Shown here in pieces: positions 1-6,240 of a stretch of DNA of 12,198 nt (position 1 is the stretch's first letter; each line of letters opens with the position of its first letter). This DNA comes from Acidobacteriota bacterium (GTDB lineage Bacteria; Acidobacteriota; Terriglobia; Terriglobales; SCQP01): NCBI GenBank assembly GCA_021823305.1, contig JAKAOE010000012.1, forward strand, positions 1 to 12,198. The letters run 5' to 3'. Made by a program: the position numbers and the translations under genes. The notes under the pieces were generated by a model. It was not told the origin of the DNA and ran no database searches. It saw only the letters and a program-made list of their open reading frames with translations.

Positions 1-179
1 CAGCTTGGTTGCCAAAGACCACCCCGGAATGCGCAAGAGCCTGCACTGGATTTAGCCCAATGTTTGCAAGAGGTTGACTGCCGGTAGTTTCCGGCTGGTC
101 CGCGCCCGGCGACCGGGGCTGGGTATGACGGAGCGGAACTAAACTCGCCCAGGGAAAATGCTTTCCCGCCCCTGACTTA

Positions 180-199
180 AGTTGCAGACTGCTGCGCAC
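180..199 (+). promoter_or_regulatory. Candidate upstream activator site, copy 1 (weakest dyad)
   Basis: The sequence AGTTGCAGACTGCTGCGCAC matches the 9627-9646 copy (read on the - strand) at 14 of the last 16 positions. Only its right half keeps the TGCGCAC arm. It lies about 128 bases upstream of the -24 element at 327, a usual distance for an enhancer of sigma-54 transcription. Found by eye; binding is inferred. Confidence 0.35.
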
Positions 200-287
200 T
201 TGCGCCTCAACGCCATAGTCAGGGCCGGGATCTGCATTCCGCTGCAGCCTCGGCATCTCGCGCGCAACCAATTGAAAACAATAGCAT

Positions 288-300
288 TATCACGCAATTG
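288..300 (+). promoter_or_regulatory. IHF-like site in PEP-CTERM promoter region
   Basis: TATCACGCAATTG agrees with the enterobacterial IHF consensus WATCAANNNNTTR at every defined position but one (C in place of A at the sixth base). It lies in an A+T-rich patch between the candidate activator site (180-199) and the candidate -24/-12 promoter (327-341), where a DNA bend would help looping. The consensus is short and comes from a distant group, so this is only suggestive. Confidence 0.25.
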
Positions 301-326
301 ACGGCGCGGTAGCCAACATCCGGACA

Positions 327-341
327 TGGCAACGTGCATGC
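327..341 (+). promoter_or_regulatory. Candidate sigma-54 (-24/-12) promoter of PEP-CTERM gene 1
   Basis: TGGCAACGTGCATGC, followed by A, has the GG-N10-GC spacing of sigma-54 promoters. It keeps TGGCA of the -24 box and TGC(A) of the -12 box. Transcription would begin near 352, giving a leader of about 28 bases before the ATG at 381. It is the best of the candidate sigma-54 sites in the window. Confidence 0.5.
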
Positions 342-380
342 ACCGGCACCGCCGAAGCAATTGCAGTCCGGACAAAATTT

Positions 381-1082
381 ATGCCGACTTCCCCCCGCCC
401 GCTCGCCTTGGCCGCCTGCATTGCATTGCTGGCTTGCCTGGGTGTTCGCGCCCATGCCAGCCAGATCCCCTTTGCAGGCTCGCTGACGCTGACGCAAATC
501 GGCACTGCAACCACGCCGCAGGTCAACTTCAGCTTCAACGGGCTGACCGTCGAAGCGCTGCCGGGCGACACGCTCAACGGCACGACCCTCGCCATCACGC
601 CCAACCCGCCGGGCTTCATCATGAGCGGGCCGATCACGGTGCAGAACGGCCTCGACGTCGCCCAATTCAGCTCGTCGGGCGGGACGATCAGCGTCGGCAA
701 CGCCGCCACGGGCACGTTGGACGGCGATGTGCAGTTCATCGATATCTTCTCAAGCAGCTACTCGCCCGGCTTTTTCGGCGTGCAAATCGGCCTGAGCAAC
801 GTGACCGTAACCACCGGATCGAGCGCCGTGATTGATTCCTGGGCCAGCAATCAAGGCGACGGCACCCTCGCCTTTAGTTTTTCCAGCGGCCCGCAGACGC
901 TGAACGACCTGCTGACCCTGGGGCTGCCGGGAAGCAGCTTCAGCAACCCCCAGACGGATTCATTGCAAGGCACCGTCGCCCCGGTGCCCGAGCCGGCGAC
1001 GTTGTTTCTGCTCGGCAGTTGCCTATTGGGCTTGGGCCTGGCCTACAAGCGCCGCCTGGCGGCGGCGGGGGTGAGTCTGTGA
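381..1082 (+). CDS. PEP-CTERM sorting domain protein (paralog 1)
   Basis: Secreted protein of 233 residues with an unknown specific role. Residues 1-26 form a signal peptide (hydrophobic stretch about 8-20, then an AHA-type cleavage site). The mature part is rich in Ser, Thr, Gly and Asn and looks beta-rich, with motifs such as GGTISVGNAATGT (100-112) and LSNVTVT (138-144). The C-terminus is a standard PEP-CTERM tag: VPEPA at 202-206, a hydrophobic helix at about 207-222, then KRR at 223-225. By family knowledge, the tag is recognised by exosortase at the envelope, and the gene for one lies 1.1 kb downstream (2181-3107). Nearly half the aligned residues match the next gene, so the two are tandem duplicates. 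The ATG at 381 fits the signal peptide, but I see no strong ribosome binding site. Candidate sigma-54 control elements lie upstream. Confidence 0.93.
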   Translation: MPTSPRPLALAACIALLACLGVRAHASQIPFAGSLTLTQIGTATTPQVNFSFNGLTVEALPGDTLNGTTLAITPNPPGFIMSGPITVQNGLDVAQFSSSGGTISVGNAATGTLDGDVQFIDIFSSSYSPGFFGVQIGLSNVTVTTGSSAVIDSWASNQGDGTLAFSFSSGPQTLNDLLTLGLPGSSFSNPQTDSLQGTVAPVPEPATLFLLGSCLLGLGLAYKRRLAAAGVSL

Positions 1083-1091
1083 CGCCGCCGA

Positions 1092-1111
1092 GAGTGCAAA
1101 CCGATGCACTG
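1092..1111 (+). promoter_or_regulatory. Candidate upstream activator site, copy 2
   Basis: GAGTGCAAACCGATGCACTG holds the imperfect dyad GTGCA-N6-TGCAC (1094-1109). Its central 14 bases recur exactly, in inverted orientation, at 1146-1159, so the two copies form a perfect 14-bp inverted repeat with centres about 50 bp apart. It begins 10 bases after the first PEP-CTERM gene ends and lies about 125 bases upstream of the candidate sigma-54 promoter at 1236. Confidence 0.5.
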
Positions 1112-1141
1112 GAGCGGGCAACCTTGTGGATATCGCCGGAC

Positions 1142-1161
1142 ATGCGCATCGGTTTGCACAC
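1142..1161 (-). promoter_or_regulatory. Candidate upstream activator site, copy 3
   Basis: Read on the - strand this is GTGTGCAAACCGATGCGCAT. It matches copy 2 at 16 of 20 positions and the 9627-9646 copy (same strand) at 16 of 20. A weaker overlapping match on the + strand (1154-1173, with the core ACACCGGCCTGCGC) may be a further half-conserved copy. Multiple sites upstream of one gene fit cooperative binding by a sigma-54 activator, but no binding is shown. Confidence 0.5.
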
Positions 1162-1235
1162 CGGCCTGCGCCTGACAAGGGACTGGAAATGAAAGATTTG
1201 CACCCCATGCTCGGCTTTCCCGCCACGCGGCGGCG

Positions 1236-1250
1236 TGGCCCTCCGCGTGC
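1236..1250 (+). promoter_or_regulatory. Candidate sigma-54 (-24/-12) promoter of PEP-CTERM gene 2
   Basis: TGGCCCTCCGCGTGC, followed by A, has GG-N10-GC spacing with TGGC in the -24 box and TGCA in the -12 box. The predicted start of transcription near 1262 would give a leader of about 115 bases before the ATG at 1377. It lies downstream of dyad copies 2 and 3, as expected for enhancer and promoter. Confidence 0.42.
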
Positions 1251-1376
1251 AGTTTTGCTGTTGGACCTAGGCAGCGGTCTTCCGCTTTGGTGCGGCGCCG
1301 CGAGCCTCTCGAGTGTGCTCGTTTTGGCCAAATTAGCTAGCTATTCGCTCAAGCAGAAGTCAGGAGACCAACCCTC

Positions 1377-2087
1377 ATGAAGCACAGTAAGTGGACCATG
1401 CTGCACGGCCTCGTGGCCGCCGGCGCCCTGCTGTTGGGCGCCCAAGCCGCGCACGCCGATCAGATTCCGTTCTCGGGAGGCTCCAGCGGCCTCTCGATGT
1501 TTCAGGCAGGCACCCCCTTGTCGCCGGACTTGCAGTTCACGTTCAACGGTCTGACGGTGGGGCCGATCGCGGGCGACACGCTAACCGGCGCGAACGTCAC
1601 GATCACGCCGACCACGACGTTCGACCTGGTGGGTCCGATCACCATCAACGGGAGCATCCAATCCGCGAACTTCAACCCCGGCGGCGGCACCATCAGCATC
1701 GGCAACGCCACCACCGGCACCTTCTCGGGGAACATCGACTTCCTCGGCATCATCAATCCAGCCTCGGGCTTTTATAACGTGACGATGGCGCTGTCCAACA
1801 TCACGGTCACCGCCGGCACCAGCGCGCTGCTGACTTCGTGGGCGGCATCCAGCCCGTTCGCCGGCGGCGCGGGCACGATGACGTTCAGCTTCAGCAGCGG
1901 GCCGGCTACGCTGACCGACCTGATGGGGATCAGCAATGGCTCGACGGTCACGGATTCGCTGCAGGGCACGGTAACCCCCGTTCCCGAGCCGGCGTCTCTG
2001 GCGCTGTTGGGCACGGGCCTGCTGGCTCTGGCCTTCGTGTTCAAGCGCCGGCTGCAGGGCGCCCCTGGGCTGGACCTCCAGTCGTAA
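1377..2087 (+). CDS. PEP-CTERM sorting domain protein (paralog 2)
   Basis: Secreted protein of 236 residues, a tandem paralog of the gene at 381-1082. Residues 1-27 form a signal peptide (MKHSKW, a hydrophobic core, then AHA before Asp28). The mature domain has no cysteine and is rich in Thr, Ser, Gly and Asn. It shares with paralog 1 the blocks FNGLTV, GDTL, GPIT, GGTIS-GNA-TGT, LSN-TVT-G-SA, FSFSSGP and TDSLQGTV. VPEPA at 202-206 is followed by a hydrophobic helix and KRR at 223-225, with an 11-residue tail beyond it. A good ribosome binding site, AGGAG at 1362-1366, lies 10 bases before the ATG. Exosortase, encoded just downstream, is the likely processing enzyme. The binding partner or substrate of the mature domain cannot be read from the sequence. 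Confidence 0.94.
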   Translation: MKHSKWTMLHGLVAAGALLLGAQAAHADQIPFSGGSSGLSMFQAGTPLSPDLQFTFNGLTVGPIAGDTLTGANVTITPTTTFDLVGPITINGSIQSANFNPGGGTISIGNATTGTFSGNIDFLGIINPASGFYNVTMALSNITVTAGTSALLTSWAASSPFAGGAGTMTFSFSSGPATLTDLMGISNGSTVTDSLQGTVTPVPEPASLALLGTGLLALAFVFKRRLQGAPGLDLQS

Positions 2088-2100
2088 TCCGCAGTACCCT

Positions 2101-2149
2101 ACCCTGAAGGCCGCGGACGCACGTCACGCGGCTTTCAGGGTATCTTTTT
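2101..2149 (+). terminator. Rho-independent terminator after PEP-CTERM gene 2
   Basis: ACCCTGAAGGCCGCG (2101-2115) pairs with CGCGGCTTTCAGGGT (2127-2141): a 15-bp stem with one G-U pair and an 11-base loop, followed by a run of five T at 2145-2149. It starts 13 bases after the stop codon of paralog 2. It lies only about 30 bases before the exosortase ATG, so it separates the PEP-CTERM genes from the exosortase genes. Confidence 0.85.
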
Positions 2150-2180
2150 GTCTTCCCAACCTGAATCCGGATCGCGAGTC

Positions 2181-3107
2181 ATGCCCCCCGCTTCCGCGTC
2201 CGTTGTGACGGCGCCCGCAGAATCCGCCACCACCGCTCCGTCCGCCGCCGGCCGCCGGCCCTGGCTTACGGTCTATGGCCTCGCGCTCGGCGCGCTGGCC
2301 TTGGTGTATGTGCCGGTGCTCATTCACCTGGTGGAAGATTGGGCGACCGACCCCAACTACTCGCACGGTTTCGTGATTCCCTTCGCCGTGGCCTACTTCG
2401 TCTGGCAGCAGCGGCGCCAGTTGCGCGCGCTGCCGGCGCGGCCGTCGGCATGGGGGCTGGCCATCATCCTGGTGTCGCAGGCGGAGTACCTGGTCGGCTA
2501 CCTGGGCGCGGAATTCTTCCTGCAGCGGACCTCGCTGCTGCTGCTGATCGCCGGCGGGATCGTCTACCTCTACGGATGGCGGCATCTGCGGTTGCACCTG
2601 TTCTCGCTGGCGCTGCTGTTCATGGCGATCCCGCTGCCGGCGATCGTGTTCAACGCGATCGCCTTCCCGCTGCAATTGCTGGCGTCGGCCTGGGCGGCGG
2701 CGCTGCTCACATTGAGCGGGATCCCGGTGTTTCGCGAGGGTAACGTGCTGGCGTTGCCGTTCCGCACGCTGGACGTCGCCGAGGCCTGCAGCGGCATCCG
2801 CTCGCTCTTCAGCCTGATCGCGCTGGCGATGATGGTGGCGTACTTCGTGCCGGGCCGCTTCTGGGTGAAGCTCGGCCTGGTGGTGAGCGCGGTGCCGCTG
2901 GCATTGGCGGCCAACGCCTTCCGCATCTTCGCCACCGGCTGGATGGGCCGGCTGTTCGGTCCGGAATACAGCGAAGGCTTCTTCCATGCCTTCTCCGGCT
3001 GGTTGATCTTCGTCATCGCCTTCTTCGGGCTGCTGCTGGAAGCCAGCTTGCTCACCCGCTGGGCGCGGCGCAAGGCGCGGCGCGCGCACGCGGCGGGAGG
3101 CGTCTAG
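2181..3107 (+). CDS. epsH: Exosortase (EpsH family)
   Basis: Multi-pass membrane protein of 308 residues, proposed to act as a cysteine transpeptidase that cleaves the PEP-CTERM tag of exported proteins. It has about eight hydrophobic helices from residue 30 to 292. The family's proposed catalytic triad is visible: Cys203 in EACSGIRSL, Arg248 in ANAFRIFATG, and His269 in FFHAFSGW. The N-terminal DPNYSHGFVIP block (57-67) is also typical. Length and motifs indicate an intact enzyme. A TTG at 2148 would extend the frame by 11 codons but lies in the T-run of the terminator, so I prefer the ATG at 2181; neither has a strong ribosome binding site. The stop codon is two bases from the epsI start, so the two are co-transcribed. 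Which exosortase subtype this is cannot be settled by eye. Confidence 0.93.
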   Translation: MPPASASVVTAPAESATTAPSAAGRRPWLTVYGLALGALALVYVPVLIHLVEDWATDPNYSHGFVIPFAVAYFVWQQRRQLRALPARPSAWGLAIILVSQAEYLVGYLGAEFFLQRTSLLLLIAGGIVYLYGWRHLRLHLFSLALLFMAIPLPAIVFNAIAFPLQLLASAWAAALLTLSGIPVFREGNVLALPFRTLDVAEACSGIRSLFSLIALAMMVAYFVPGRFWVKLGLVVSAVPLALAANAFRIFATGWMGRLFGPEYSEGFFHAFSGWLIFVIAFFGLLLEASLLTRWARRKARRAHAAGGV

Positions 3108-3109
3108 CG

Positions 3110-3757
3110 ATGGCGGCCAATATGCGGCGGCAGTGGCTTCTGCTGGGGGTGGTGTTGCTGGCCACCTTCGGCGTGCGCGCGCGCCTGAGCCATGCGGCGG
3201 TGGTGCCGCTGCGCCAGCCGCTGGCGGACTTCCCGGCGCAAGTCGGCTCCTGGAAGCTGGTGAATCAGCCCGCGCTGGGCGAAGACGTGCTGAGCGTGCT
3301 CAAGGCGGACGACTACATGATGCGCAATTACGTCAACCCGCAGGGCGACGAGGCGCAGCTCTTTGTGGCCTATTACCGCAGCCAGCACGCCGGCGAGGCG
3401 ATGCACTCGCCCAAGAACTGCCTGCCGGGCTCGGGCTGGGAGCCGATCGTCAACGACACTATCCCGCTCAAGTCCGGCCCTCCCGGCACGCGCGTCAACC
3501 GCTACGTGGTGCAGAATTCCGGCCAGCGCACCATGATCCTGTATTGGTATCAGGCGCAAGGCCACATCATCGCCAGCGAATACGCGGTCAAGTTTTACCT
3601 GGTCTGGGATGCGATGCGCGAGGGGCGGCGCGACGGCGCGATCGTGCGGGTGCTGGTGCCGATGGGGCAGCACCAGAGCATCGCCTCGGGCACCGCGGTG
3701 GCGCTGAACCTGGCCAACCGCGCGCTGCCGCTGCTCAGCCACTATCTGCCGAAGTAG
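3110..3757 (+). CDS. epsI: Exosortase-associated protein EpsI
   Basis: Protein of 215 residues of the EpsI family (DUF3485), which occurs beside or fused to exosortases. An N-terminal hydrophobic segment (about 9-21, after MRRQ) looks like a signal anchor, placing the rest outside the cytoplasmic membrane. The family signature HSPKNCLPGSGW spans 99-110 with Cys104, preceded by AYYRSQ (87-92). The block YWYQAQGHIIASEYAVKFYL (145-164) is also characteristic. The start lies two bases after the exosortase stop. An internal ATG at codon 5 is a possible alternative. The biochemical role of EpsI is not established; its constant pairing with exosortase suggests a function in tag processing or in polysaccharide-linked export. 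Confidence 0.92.
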   Translation: MAANMRRQWLLLGVVLLATFGVRARLSHAAVVPLRQPLADFPAQVGSWKLVNQPALGEDVLSVLKADDYMMRNYVNPQGDEAQLFVAYYRSQHAGEAMHSPKNCLPGSGWEPIVNDTIPLKSGPPGTRVNRYVVQNSGQRTMILYWYQAQGHIIASEYAVKFYLVWDAMREGRRDGAIVRVLVPMGQHQSIASGTAVALNLANRALPLLSHYLPK

Positions 3758-3848
3758 CCGCGGCCGCCGAGGACGCCGCCGGCGGGACGGCACGCGAGCC
3801 GGGCGGGTCGCGCCCGGGTCTGGCCCTATACTGGTGCCAGTCCCGCCC

Positions 3849-4898
3849 ATGCCCCATTGGCTCATTACCGGCGGCGCCGGCTTCATCGGCTCCAACTTCA
3901 TCCGCCTGGCGCTGGCGCGCGAGCCCGAGGTGCGGATCACGAATTTCGACCTGCTCACTTACGCCGGCCGGCCCGAGACGATCGCCGATCTGGCCGGCGA
4001 GCCGCGCTACCGCTTCCTGCGCGGCGATGTGTGCGACGCGGGCGCGGCCGGCGCGGCGCTGCGGTGGGAGGGGAGCGCGGCCGACGCCGTGGTGCACTTC
4101 GCCGCGGAATCGCACGTGGACCGCAGCATCGCCGACGGCGAGGCGTTCGTGCGCACCAATGTGCAGGGCACACAGACGCTGCTGCAGGCGGCGCGCCGCG
4201 CCGGCGTCGGCCGCTTCCTGCAGGTCAGCACGGACGAGGTCTACGGCAGCTTGGGGCGCGAGGGGCGGTTCCGCGAGGACAGCCCGCTGGCGCCCAACTC
4301 GCCCTACGCGGCCAGCAAGGCGGCGGCCGAACTGATGGTGCGGGCGGCGGTCGAAACCTACGGGCTCGCCGCGGTGGTGACCCGCGGTTCGAACACCTAC
4401 GGCCCGTTCCAGTTCCCCGAAAAACTGATTCCGCTGGCGATCACGCACGCCGACACCGGGCGCGAGATTCCGCTTTACGGAAGCGGCGACAATGTCCGCA
4501 CCTGGATCCACGTGGACGACCACTGCGGCGGGATCCTGGCGGCGCTGCGCCGCGGCCGTCCCGGCGCGATCTACAACTTGGGCGGCGGCGAGGAGACCAG
4601 CAACCGCGAGTTGCTGGAGCGGCTGCTGGCGGCGATGGGCAAGCCCAGCCGGCTCATCCGGCCGGTCGCCGACCGGCCGGGTCACGACTTTCGTTATGCG
4701 CTGGATTGCGGCCGCGCGCGCGCGGAGCTGGGGTGGACGCCAGCCGTCCGCTTAGCCGACGGGCTGGCGCGCACCGTGGATTGGTATCGCGGCCATGCCG
4801 CCTGGGTGGCCAGCGCGTGCGACCGCGAGTACGAGGCCTACCGGGAGCGGCAATACCCTTCCCTCGCCTCCCAGCCAGCGGAAACGACCGCACCATGA
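3849..4898 (+). CDS. rfbB: dTDP-glucose 4,6-dehydratase
   Basis: Cytoplasmic short-chain dehydrogenase-type enzyme of 349 residues. It converts dTDP-glucose to dTDP-4-keto-6-deoxyglucose, the second step towards dTDP-rhamnose and related sugars. The NAD-binding motif GGAGFIG is at 8-14 and AAESHVDRS at 85-93. The dehydratase motif STDEVYG is at 127-133, with Thr128, Asp129 and Glu130 as active-site residues. YAASK (153-157) supplies the catalytic Tyr and Lys. RGSNTYGPFQFPEKLIPL (179-196) and RTWIHVDDH (217-225) are typical of RfbB. A GTG at 3834 would add five residues, but ATG 3849 places the Rossmann motif as usual. A TATACT box at 3827-3832 also argues against the GTG. The gene overlaps rfbC by ATGA (4895-4898). 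Confidence 0.95.
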   Translation: MPHWLITGGAGFIGSNFIRLALAREPEVRITNFDLLTYAGRPETIADLAGEPRYRFLRGDVCDAGAAGAALRWEGSAADAVVHFAAESHVDRSIADGEAFVRTNVQGTQTLLQAARRAGVGRFLQVSTDEVYGSLGREGRFREDSPLAPNSPYAASKAAAELMVRAAVETYGLAAVVTRGSNTYGPFQFPEKLIPLAITHADTGREIPLYGSGDNVRTWIHVDDHCGGILAALRRGRPGAIYNLGGGEETSNRELLERLLAAMGKPSRLIRPVADRPGHDFRYALDCGRARAELGWTPAVRLADGLARTVDWYRGHAAWVASACDREYEAYRERQYPSLASQPAETTAP

Positions 4899-5476
4899 AC
4901 CACCCCTCACCGCACATCCCCCTGCCCGGAGAAGGCCAGGCATTGGCGCTGCGGCCACGAAGCCAGAAGGGCATCGGCAGCGTGATCGCCACGCTGGACC
5001 ACCCGCAACGGATCGCCGGCGTCGAGATCGAGGCGGGCGCGATTTGGCCGGATGATCGCGGCTGCTTCACCGAGCTCTTCCGCTTCGGCGAGGGGGGCCA
5101 TGCGTGGGCGCGGGGCTTTTCCGCGCCGCTGCAGGTTTCGGCGGCGGTGTCGTTCCCGGGCACGATCAAGGCGATGCACTACCACCGCCGCCAGACCGAC
5201 CTCTGGGCGCCGCTGTGCGGCCTGTTCCAACTGGTGCTGTTCGACCTGCGTGTGGCCTCGCCCACCTTCGGCGAGCTCAATACCCTCTACGCCGGCGAGT
5301 GGCGCCCGTGGCGCCTGCGCATTCCCGCAGGCGTGGCCCACGGCTACAAGACCCTGGGGACCGAGCCGGGCGTGATGGTCTACGCCACCGACCGCTTCTA
5401 CGATCCCGGCGACGAGGGCCGCATTCCCCACGATGCCCGCGAGCTCAACTACGACTGGGACTTGCAGCACCGATGA
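4895..5476 (+). CDS. rfbC: dTDP-4-dehydrorhamnose 3,5-epimerase family protein (divergent)
   Basis: Cupin-type sugar epimerase of 193 residues, expected to epimerise C3 and/or C5 of a dTDP-4-keto-6-deoxy sugar. RmlC landmarks are DDRGCFTELFR (53-63), VSFPGT (85-90), His95 as the likely catalytic base, VLFDLRVASPTFGE (114-127), IPAGVAHGY (143-151) and Tyr163 in VYATD. The sequence departs from canonical RmlC: Lys-Ala-Met-His (92-95) stands where Arg-Gly-Leu-His is usual, and the block after it is YHRRQTDLW (96-104). It may therefore make a different product or belong to an RfbC-like subgroup. The first 25 or so residues are an extension beyond the usual start. It is translationally coupled on both sides, overlapping rfbB and rfbA by ATGA. 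Confidence 0.85.
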   Translation: MNHPSPHIPLPGEGQALALRPRSQKGIGSVIATLDHPQRIAGVEIEAGAIWPDDRGCFTELFRFGEGGHAWARGFSAPLQVSAAVSFPGTIKAMHYHRRQTDLWAPLCGLFQLVLFDLRVASPTFGELNTLYAGEWRPWRLRIPAGVAHGYKTLGTEPGVMVYATDRFYDPGDEGRIPHDARELNYDWDLQHR

Positions 5477-6228
5477 AGCTGAACAAGGGCGTCGTCCTGG
5501 CGGGAGGGTTGGGCACGCGGCTGCTGCCGCTGACCAAGATCACCAACAAGCATCTGCTGCCGGTGTACGACCGGCCCATGATCTATTACCCGCTGCAGAT
5601 GCTGGTCGAGGCCGGCGTCACCGAGATCCTGCTGGTCACGGGCGGCAACAACGCCGGCGACTTCCTGCGCCTGCTGGAGAACGGGGAGGCGTTCGGCTGC
5701 AGCCTGCACTATGCCTACCAGCGGGGCGAGGGTGGCATCGCCGCCGCGCTGCGGCTGGCGCGGGAGTTCGCCACCGGCGAGGCGCTGGCCGTGGTGCTGG
5801 GCGACAACCTGTTCGAACACGGCATCCGCGCCACCGCGGAGCAGTTCCGGGCGCAAGCGCGCGGCGCGCGCGTGCTGCTGAAGGAGGTGCCCGATCCGCA
5901 GCGCTTCGGCGTGCCGGCGCTGGAGGGCGGGCGGTTGGTACGCATCGAGGAGAAGCCGCAGCGGCCGGCGTCGCGCTACGCCATCACCGGGTGCTATTTC
6001 TACGACAACAGCGTATTCGAAAAGATCGACCGCTGCCGGCCGTCGGCCCGAAACGAGCTGGAAATCACCGACGTGAACAACCTCTACCTGGAGGAAGGCG
6101 GCCTGGAAGCCTCCGAAGTGAACGGCTGGTGGGGCGACGCCGGCACCTTCGCCGGATTGCGGCGGCTGGGCAACCTGATCGCGGAGCAGCAGGCGGCGCG
6201 GCGGGCGCCGGCGCCGGCGGGCGCGTAA
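5473..6228 (+). CDS. rfbA: Glucose-1-phosphate thymidylyltransferase, short form
   Basis: Cytoplasmic nucleotidyltransferase of 251 residues that makes dTDP-glucose from dTTP and glucose 1-phosphate, the first step of the pathway. The pyrophosphorylase signature GGLGTRLLPLTK is at 11-22, followed by LLPVYDRPMIYYPLQ (28-42). Metal-binding Asp111 is in LGDN, EEKP is at 159-162, ELEITDVN at 195-202, and WGDAGTF at 220-226. The ATG overlaps the rfbC stop (ATGA, 5473-5476). Classical RmlA has about 290 residues; this belongs to the shorter form lacking the C-terminal extension, and is not broken. The -KQ- of the classical G-x-KxLLPV block reads NKHLLPV here, which is still conservative. A gene for the final reductase (rfbD) does not follow: the next gene runs on the opposite strand. 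Confidence 0.92.
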   Translation: MKLNKGVVLAGGLGTRLLPLTKITNKHLLPVYDRPMIYYPLQMLVEAGVTEILLVTGGNNAGDFLRLLENGEAFGCSLHYAYQRGEGGIAAALRLAREFATGEALAVVLGDNLFEHGIRATAEQFRAQARGARVLLKEVPDPQRFGVPALEGGRLVRIEEKPQRPASRYAITGCYFYDNSVFEKIDRCRPSARNELEITDVNNLYLEEGGLEASEVNGWWGDAGTFAGLRRLGNLIAEQQAARRAPAPAGA

Positions 6229-6240
6229 GGCGGCCGCGGC

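Larger units (their letters stand above)
1..380. other. Non-coding region upstream of the first PEP-CTERM gene
   Basis: I see no convincing gene here. All three + frames close within the first 100 bases or so, and none of the fragments is recognisable as the end of a protein. The stretch from about 266 to 300 is clearly richer in A and T than its surroundings. It contains two of the three CAATTG hexamers in this region (269-274, 295-300; the third is at 358-363). The region carries a candidate activator dyad (180-199), an IHF-like site (288-300) and a sigma-54-type promoter (327-341), each listed separately. It therefore reads as a promoter region rather than an undetected gene. Confidence 0.6.

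Noticed and set aside
1..87. Possible 3' end of a gene entering the window in frame 1 (stop at 85-87)
   Set aside because: 28 codons with no recognisable motif; the evidence is too little to call a partial gene.
221..235. A second GG-N10-GC sequence upstream of PEP-CTERM gene 1
   Set aside because: AGGGCCGGGATCTGC matches the -24 box less well than 327-341 and would give a leader of about 130 bases; GG-N10-GC alone is common in GC-rich DNA.
2148..2180. TTG start for exosortase at 2148
   Set aside because: It lies in the T-run of the terminator, and the ATG at 2181 already gives a full-length family member.
2124..3089. Long - strand reading frame opposite the exosortase gene
   Set aside because: Its translation is Arg/Gln/Gly-rich low-complexity sequence, and the + strand encodes an intact exosortase with all catalytic residues.
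3799..3817. GC-only hairpin between epsI and rfbB as terminator
   Set aside because: A 7-bp stem with no T-run; similar small hairpins are expected by chance at this base composition.
3857..4894. Long open frame continuing upstream of rfbC in the same frame
   Set aside because: It is the out-of-frame shadow of rfbB; the real rfbC product begins at ATG 4895, overlapping the rfbB stop.
5104..5472. Possible N-terminal extension of RfbA by 123 codons
   Set aside because: The extension overlaps rfbC out of frame, and ATG 5473 places the nucleotide-binding signature at the usual position.
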